From NCBI GenBank assembly GCA_963978905.1, contig OZ022258.1:45554591-45618590 (forward strand): DNA of 64,000 nucleotides, written 5' to 3'. The notes beneath the pieces are model-generated. The model was not told the DNA's origin. It saw only the letters and a list, made by a program, of their open reading frames with translations, and searched no databases. The stretch is from Trichostrongylus colubriformis. Lineage: Eukaryota; Nematoda; Chromadorea; Rhabditida; Trichostrongylidae. This document shows positions 23,601 to 32,600 of this stretch, piece after piece (position 1 is the first letter of the stretch; every line of letters begins with the position of its first letter). Made by a program: the position numbers and the translations under genes.

Positions 23601-26600
23601 GTTCGCTACGGAGCGAAATTCAATGCTATTTTCCCATGGAAGCAGACGTTTCAGCCGAAGACCCCTGGGCAAGGCAGCTTCGGGCGGGTCCCAGAATGCC
23701 ACGTCCACCTTTTGCCGGTGTTCTGACGGTTGTTCAGACGATTCAAGAAAGAATAGACCTACTGATCCTATGATTTATGGGACCCGTTGATTTTTTGAGC
23801 TCTATTCACTCAAAACTAGTGGCGGTCAGCTGCTGTTTGATTGTTTATTCTGTTGAAAAGCAGTCAGTTTGCACTTGAAGGCACCGGGAAGGGTAAAGCT
23901 GAAGTGAGAACTGTGAATACATTTTCTCTAAAAATAAGCCTTCCACTTCAGAAGAGGTGATGTGTGGCGAAAGTCGAAAGAAAAATCACAAGTCATACTT
24001 TTTATTTGCTCACTTCCAAATTTCAGTTGTCAAAAATTGCTTTTCAGATGTTATAAATGTGATGAACCTTACCACATCTCTTTTATTTTCTCGTTATCCG
24101 AATCGAACGATTCTCCCTACATTCGGGAATCATGACTATGCACCTGCGAATGCATTTGATCACAATAGCTCGTTGTATAAAGCGATGTGGGAGTTATGGA
24201 AGGGAATGATTAACGAAAGTGAGAAGGTGAGTAAAAATATATTCTCAATATGTGCTTTGTTCAGAATGCTGACACTGGAGAACCCACAGAAGCTGGTAAG
24301 AGTTTTCTAAGATTAACCTCTATTACTACCTTCACAGATAACGAGAGGAGCAAATATGGCAAACTGTAGAATATGAAAGTAGGGGTGCTAAGCAATGTAA
24401 CAGTAGAAAAAGAAATAAAACTGCAAAAAACTCCAAAGTAAAAACCCGAAAACCCCCCTCCTTTTCGCGCCCCTCTGCGTCACTAGCCCGGGTAGTTTGC
24501 AGACGGGAGAGAGACCAAATCAGCTGACCGCAACCCCCTCACTCTGCCTTCGCTTGTCTACCCCCACCCCGGAAGAACGGCAGTACGACTCGCCGTGCTG
24601 CGGAATCGTGATAAGACTCCAAGCCACGCTTTTTCGATGCGACTTTCGCCACACATCACCTCTACTGAAGTGAAAGTTTTATTTTTAGAGAAAACGTATT
24701 CACAGTCATCATTTCAGCTTCACCCTTCCCGGTGCTTTCTGGTGCAAACTGACTGGTTTCAATAGAACAAACAGTCAAACAGCAGCTGACCGCCACTATG
24801 TAGTTTGGCGAAATAGAGCTCAAAAAATCAACGGGTCCCATAAATCGTAGGATCAGTACTACATATTCTTCCATTAACCGGCAGGACAGCCGTCAGAACA
24901 CTGGCGAAAAGGTGGGCCGGGCATCCTTGTACTCACCCGAGACTGCCTCGCCCAGCTTTTCCTAAAAAGGCTGCTTTCATGGGATGGTAGCAGTAGGATT
25001 GGAATTCGCTCGGTAGCGATGATTTCCCGCGGTTCCGAATTTTCCGCAAATGTCAAAATATCAAGAGGCTAATGCGCACAAGGAAGAAAAAGATATAGTA
25101 AGCTTCAAAATGATCTCTATGTGCTCTTGTGCGGAATCTTTATTGCCATACTTTCGGTCCACTGAAAGGTGTAACATAAAAGCAGTTTAAAAAAGGAATT
25201 TATTTGAACGCGATAACAATTAAATTTAATGAAAGAGTCGATTCACGTATTGATAAATATAAACATGCTCTCAGACTCTTCTCGGGTCAACTTGTTGCTT
25301 TGTCAAGGGCAGCAGGATTAGGAGGCGTGTCATTTTCAAGTTGTGCGTGTTGACTTTTGATATTCTCCAGTTGCTCACTGATAAGTATAGCGTCTAGCAT
25401 ACTCGAGCGTGGTGATTCCTGATTGTTTCTTTCCCAACGAATCATTGGAAAACCAGAGGAATACCTGAAATTATAAGGGATATGGATTTAATAATCTTAT
25501 TGGTGTTGCACTCGTTTGGTATGCGCTTCCCTGTGCAGTTCTCAAGGCTCTATTCGAGACCGCCATAAGTTCTCGTACGTAGTGGCGTCGTAACTAGGCA
25601 TCCCCATAATGCATATGCCACGCTCGGCCGCATTTTCGGCGGAGCGAGTCCAGGATGTGCGACAGGGCAATCGAAATAGGTCTGGTCACGCGATGGAGGT
25701 TAGACGCGGGTTGTCACGCGTTCGATTTACAACTATATCGTTACAGCACCTGTAGCGCGCGGTGAAGCATTTCGCGTGACGGGATGATTCAACTCGAGTG
25801 TCCTGTGCACACCCAGAATGTGGCATCGGCCAAGCGACCCGAGAGGGTGAGGCTTGTTCGTTTGGGACGTGACTTGTTTCGAAACAGTCGATGTAACGGA
25901 AATCATTAGAAACGATCAGTAATACGTATATGCCACTAGGTTTCGAATTCTCTTTCCGAACACACTCCACGCAGCGCTATGTGGGTGTGCACCCTTATGT
26001 GTAAATTTCGCACTACGACGCGCAGCGTGCGACGCAGTGTGTGCGAGCTACGCGCGCCGTTAGGCCTGGGTCTCACAGCGATTACACGGCAATGCTAGGG
26101 TGGTCATACACAATTGACTTGTAAACGTTTTTGTAGCCAACAACACGGCCCTTTTGGCTGGTCCGTATCGCTTCGCTTGCGAAACGCCGCGGTGCGAAAT
26201 TCTGGCATAAAGGTACACACCACTTGGCGACAGTGCGTTTCTGCAGGCACTAATACCGGCGGTACGACAGGTCACCGCACGCGACGCCCGACCACTTCGT
26301 CAGCTCGCCTTTGCGGCGCTAGCGTTTGTTTCATCGGACTTCAATTTGGCGGTTTTGCTGAATATGGAGCAGTTTTTTGTTTGCAGTAGTACATACAGCA
26401 AATGCATTGCATGCTCAGAGATTAATTTTTTGCTAATTGTAAAAAATGCTTCGACAAACTTGCAGCAAATACAGACAGACGGAATGACAGCTAAAGCCAT
26501 TAATAGAACAAGCGCTGAAAGTCGATAAATGGTACGTGATGAAGGTTTCAAGATCTCCTCCAGTTCAAGACAATGTGGCACCTGAATGATCTCCTTGAAA

Positions 26601-29600
26601 CATTGGCGGTAGGGCCTTTATTAGGCGATACTTACACTAGCACTGCAGTGCATGAACTCGGTATGTTGATTTGGCGGAGTTGTGAAAGGACATCGTTTGG
26701 GCAGCCATACTCGCCATCGTCTAGCAAAATCAGCTTCTTTGGCTGCTGGTTTACTTGAAATGCAAGTCACCGTGCAAGGAGACCATGCTGACCAACAAGA
26801 TGAGTCCTGAACATAGCGAACGGGACCATAGGTCTTTGAAGGATGAACATTTTGTAGGAAAGGATTCTGGAAATACTCTATTTTGTGCTTCTGGAATGCA
26901 AGGAGGTGGGGGAGGGGACATTGTTAGATCTGAAACTGTTGACTTTACATAATTTTACATAACCGGTGTGTCAGTAGTAGATATCGCACATAGATGATCC
27001 TATGCCGCCGATGTCTTTGCGATTTTACGGTTTTGTGTTTCCGCGATTTTGCCATTCCGTGATGTCACGCTTCGCACAGGAACTCGCAGTATGGCTGAAT
27101 GTCAGAATCGCGGGTCGGTGCAAATGTGCGATGTCGCAAGACCACGCATTTGTGTAGCCTCGCACAAGCTCAAAGCTGCTTTCATACTTTGCGACACTAG
27201 CGCCGACTTTGTTGCAACGCGCTCCAATCATAACGCTCGACCAGGTCATAATAGAATACGATGAGGCGCTCATGTCCTATGGGGGTGGCACTCAAAAACA
27301 ATTTATAGGAAGTGAAATTTTTTTCCTCACCCTGAGAGGTTAAGAAGGAGCTCCTAGGAGTGTGTTCAACCGAAAGAAAGATGAAAAAAATATTTGCCAC
27401 ACTAAAAAAATATTCACCTATTCCAAAGCTCCTTCCCCCTCAAGGCTTAGGCTAAAACCACATTCCCCGGTTTGCACTGATATCTTAGTACCTTCCAACA
27501 CACTAAAAAACATAATACTAGAACAGACACGCATAAAAAAACCGAAAGAACAAAAAAGAGACAAAAAATAAACTGGCAGCTTGATCTACAGGTGAAGCCG
27601 TGTTAATAGAAGGAGCACGCTCGACACGCCCCGCGACACGATCCATTCCGTATCCATTCCGTACTGACGCTTATTGACACGTCCTGACAGAACAACTTTC
27701 ACTCCCACTTCACCCTTCATTTTTCACTCCCACCTCACACCTTTTTCTTTTATAATGTTGCATTCGAATTGACTCTTGGCGGTGCGAGGAAATGCGTGCG
27801 AACTAGGACGTGAGATTTAGCCTAAGCCTTGGAGGGGGAGACACTCCAAACACGTGAGATCATCAATGGCAGGTAGGTTTTTGTTTGTTTGTTTACTTTC
27901 GACGTTCCAAAATAAAAACATGCTTATGACAATCGAACGTGTTGATGTTACATGTTTTGATGATTTAAAGTAGAATTAATTCGCTATCGTAATTTCAAAT
28001 GTGTTTTTGAGTGCCACCCCCATAGGACATGAGCGCCTACGATGATTTTGATAGTTTTGATTCTTAATTACTGCTGCTTTTGCCGCAGCTCGCGATGTGA
28101 AAGTTGTTACAAGTGTGCTGACTTATGGGCAAAAGCTTCGGTCTTGGACGGGACTCGCACCCGCACTCCATGCTTTCCATCACACTGCATATATGCTAGT
28201 CCATCACACTGCTAAGACCCCTCAGCTTCTGAATAGTATATTTACCATAGCTTTCAGCGCTCAGCACGTTATACATGTACAGTCCATTTTCGAAAACTGA
28301 TTGGGCGTGTCCTACGGACTTGTGTGAACATGTATCAAACTCTCTCAATTCTCTCACTACGCCATACACTCTCACTCCCGCCACGTACTCTCACTCTCGC
28401 CATTCACCCAAGTCCGTAGACACGCCCAATCGGTTTTCGGGAAATGGACTATAAGTGCTTTTGCTCATAGGTCAGCACTTGTAACAACTTTTGCATCGCC
28501 TGCGGCAAAAATCAGCAGCCATCAAAAATCAAAAATATCAGAATACATGATGTTGGCTGGAGCGGCGCAATTCTTGGCACAGTGCCAAACTGAGGCAAAA
28601 TGCAACAGTTAATATTATTGATGTAGCACGTCACGAAATCGTCACGCCTTCCATTAGTATGAATCGAGGCTTCTTCTTCACATTGCTATACTGTCAAATA
28701 GCTTTAGTAATCGCTTGAACTCACATTGGAGAATGCATGAACGTGCAATCCGTGTGAAATCTCTTCGAAAATCAGCAAAACCGATAGCAGCACCATTCAT
28801 GAACGTGGAACGGGAAAGAATGAATCTATCATATCTTGAATCCCCACCTCCACTTAATCGTATCATATAGCCGTACCTGTTCGAGCTAGGCAGCACTGCG
28901 GCTATAGCAGTGATAAGAGGATGCGACACGTCCATTTATAGGCGTAGATGTGTTATGAAGCCCTTTGGCAGCTCTTGGAGACCTAAGCACGTGGCATCAG
29001 GCTCCTTAAGCCTCGAAAACGATAAAAAATTAATTGGTTGCACAGATTCCCCATTCAAAGACAGTGATAGGGGTAATGTGGGTGATAAGGAATTTCTAAG
29101 AGGAGTCACTAACCTAAAAACTAAAGGACTGGGAAGCCCATCTGCGTCAAAATGCGCTACGAAAGGCGCTCCTCTAAGCTGCGGCGGAGGCAGCTTTTTT
29201 AGGGCCGAAGTGGGAGGGCCAAGGAGCTGCGGCGGGGTTGAGGGTATGGCGGCGCGCTCTCTCAGTTCTAGCTTAGAGCTCACTCCAGAAAATAGATGTT
29301 GTCGTATTCCCAAACATCCCTTCGTGTTTGCGACTTGGTACCATGCTAATGGAAAACTCATTGACGAAACGGCTCTCGAGGGAAAGGTCGTCCGCGTCGA
29401 GTATCAACGGTAGGAAGGGGGTTTCATTGCTCGGGTCCTCAGCCACCTCCTTCCGTTTTTTCCTCCCCGTCGTATTACTAAGCACCTCGACTTTCATATT
29501 CACTACATTTTTCACTAGTCGTGCGAATTTCCCCTATCACTGCCTTCAAGCTGCATTTATCCATATTCGCCCTGATCTGCAGAAGGAATTATGCTATTCA

Positions 29601-32600
29601 CCGCTTATGAAGTGCATATGAAGTTACCACAGCCACCTTTGCGACTATATTAGTTTGTTGTCTTATTAGTAAACATTTTATTGGTAAGTAATTACTGATT
29701 ACAACTTTAGGAAAGATTCCTTCTGGGTGGTTATTACAAGCACGAATTCAACAATGCAACCATTTTAGTACTGAACACGAATTTGTACTATAAGTAAGTT
29801 GAAAATATAGCCTAGTTTTCAATTATCTAATTATTTGGAAAACAACTCATATTATTCCAATCTACTGATCGTACGTGTAGTTATTTATGTTTTTTGAATA
29901 TACAATCAATATGGGACAGTTAAAGGCACACCTCGCGAAAAATTGTGAGAGCTATCGCGCGTGTTACAGGATGTAGAGGCCCTGGTTTACCCACTTGTGA
30001 AGAAAAATGAATCGAAACCCTTCACAACCACCAAAAACAAAGCTCCCTGCCCTCAGTCTTGGTACGAGTTTTGGAGATTATAGAATGGCTTTTCCTCGAT
30101 GATATCGCGCAAAGTGCTACGATATCACCTGTTGTTCCTTGTTGAAACTACCTTCGTCATTGATATCGCGGCCTTATCTTGTCTTATCGCAAGTTTCCCT
30201 CTCGTCTGAGCCGGGTGTGATTCGGCTCGGTGGACTCAATTCGGCTTAGGTCGACCAGGCCGTGCGCGGCGGGGGTGAGCCGTGGCGCCGCGAAAAGGGT
30301 GCAGTCTTCGAAACCATCCAACGGTCTATCTGCCCTGAGAAGGTGAGGACCACTTTGATTATCGCGTGGTGTGCCTTTAAAGTTCTTTCTCATAGAATTT
30401 ACCCCAAAAATTTTAAAACCTGGTTTTGTGACAGAGGTTCCCAAAGAAGCCACTTTGAGATAACGGTGAAATACGGTACCTCTTCGCTTAAAAACCTGAA
30501 AATGTGGCTTATTTTATTTTAGCGCAAATAAAGCGTACTACAATTTCACCGACAAGGAGGACCCTGCCAATCAGTTTGCATTTATGGAGAATGAACTAAA
30601 AGCAGCTAGGAGCTGCCGAATGCAAGGCTCGGCTGAATGCAAGCCAACAGTTCATATCGTGGCTCATATAGCTCCGGGAGGTTGGTTTTTAAGCGTCATT
30701 ACTCAAAATCCGCAAATTGAAGTTTGGCACCAGTGTTGACTTGGATAAAAATTGTTAATTCTTATTCCTAATTTTTGTTATCTTACCGTAATAGTTATCC
30801 GCTCCCCGGAATATTCTACTAGCATTAGTCAATGTATTTGAGGCCGCATGCATGACGTACGGCAAGCCACAATGTCACAGACATCCGCGAGAACATAGGC
30901 TACGCACAGTTCCTCTTAAAAATTACTTTCGAACTGAATTGAATGAATTGGAAAGTGAAATATGAAGGACCATAGCCACGTCTGGTACTTTGAGTGATCG
31001 AACGAAGTGTTCAATGACGATCCACGACGAAAATTCGTAAAAGAAGTGGTAGAGGTAGTTAGGGGCGATTACCAAAAGATTATTGTATACGAAAGTCGAG
31101 GCCCTCACTAGTACGAAAGTGAAGATAAAAAAACGGATAGGCGGAATGGAACGGCCAAAAACCCGCGATATGAGACCCTCTTCTCACCGTTGAACCCGAA
31201 AGAGAACCACTGTGAATTTGTCGCGTGCGAGAAAGCTTAGTTGCCTTTTCTTCATGTGCTGTGTCCCAATTCGAGTGTCCTCTCGCGGACCTCGACATGT
31301 TAACCCTCCACAGAGGTGTGCGTTTGCAACTTCGCCACCATCACGACGCCACAAATGGCGGCAACAAGAATCCGAAGCTTCGGTTGCAAATGACGCGTTT
31401 TGGATGGCCCATGGGTTCAGTTCCTGCTCGAAGAAGCAGAGCCATTTGGATATCTACTTGAACTACAGTGCGTTTCATAATTATAAGGTCACCTCTGAAT
31501 TTCAAGTTTTTTCAATAACACCCCATTAAGGAATCTTTTCAGTCTCACAGACGGATTCCTCCCCTAAAATGACCCCCGTATCCGATTTCACGTTGCAGTC
31601 TCGTTTAGCTTATGTTTTTGAGAGCATTTTCCGTTTTTTGCACCGTTTCATAATTATAAGGTCACCCAGAAAACAAGAAAAAAATTGGGGCTCCAGCAAT
31701 TCTGTGAAGGTGTATATGTCTTCCAAATGCATCTTCGAGATACATACTCAATCGTCCTAAGACTAGCTGCTATGTTCCGAGAGAATAGCCCAGATTTGTG
31801 ATTCTCGTGGTGCTAAGCTCAGTTTGAGAGCCAATCCAAAAAAATCGGAAGATGTCTGTGCTCAGTTAGATAACATTTAAGTCACTTAGTGCCTTCAGAT
31901 GTTTTTCAGGCTCTGGACTCCAAAATGAGATCATTGTCATTAACTAGAAAGGGATTTTGGGGGCCACGTCCTACAGCACCTCCTCAATGGACCAGATTTG
32001 TTTGGAGTTGAACCATTTTCTTTCTGTAACCACAGCATGTACAGTAGCGAGGAAGAGCAGAAACATCGCCAAAGACGTAATGAAATAGTTTTCGAGGCCA
32101 ACAGCACACCATAAGGCGGCACAACTTCAATTTACAAAGTTGTTCTTGAGCACGGATTGAACGAAACTGAATTTGCATAGCAGTTGCACCCTGCATGCGC
32201 GTAATTGCATCTGACTTGTATTTTTGAGTCTCAAAATATTTTATTTGTATGGTGCAGATGGGTAGTCCTTTAATCCATGATGTCCTAGCATTAGATGTCT
32301 AGAATGTAGTTAAGGACTGATAGAAATTCTGAATAGTTGGTCTAGTAGTCGAACCCATCTTTTGGCACCTTCGAGGATATCATCTTTGTTGTCCGCTAAG
32401 TGTTGGCAAGATGCCAACGTATTCATTTCAATGGGTGCTCGGGTGGCGACGGTGATGGCTGATCACTGTCCCTTCGCGCACAATGACTGTAAAATCACCT
32501 ACTATGCACCAAATAGGTGGTTAACCCTTACGCGATGCGCCATGTATTCGACTACGATGTACTTCCTTGGGAAGCATGTGGAGGCGTGTTGGAATCATTA

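Noticed and set aside
28910..29413. 167-codon plus frame with a 141-codon minus frame overlapping it
   Set aside because: The DNA is a dispersed repeat (relatives at 32605-32960 and 38025-38280) with broken frames elsewhere, and there is no domain or splice context.
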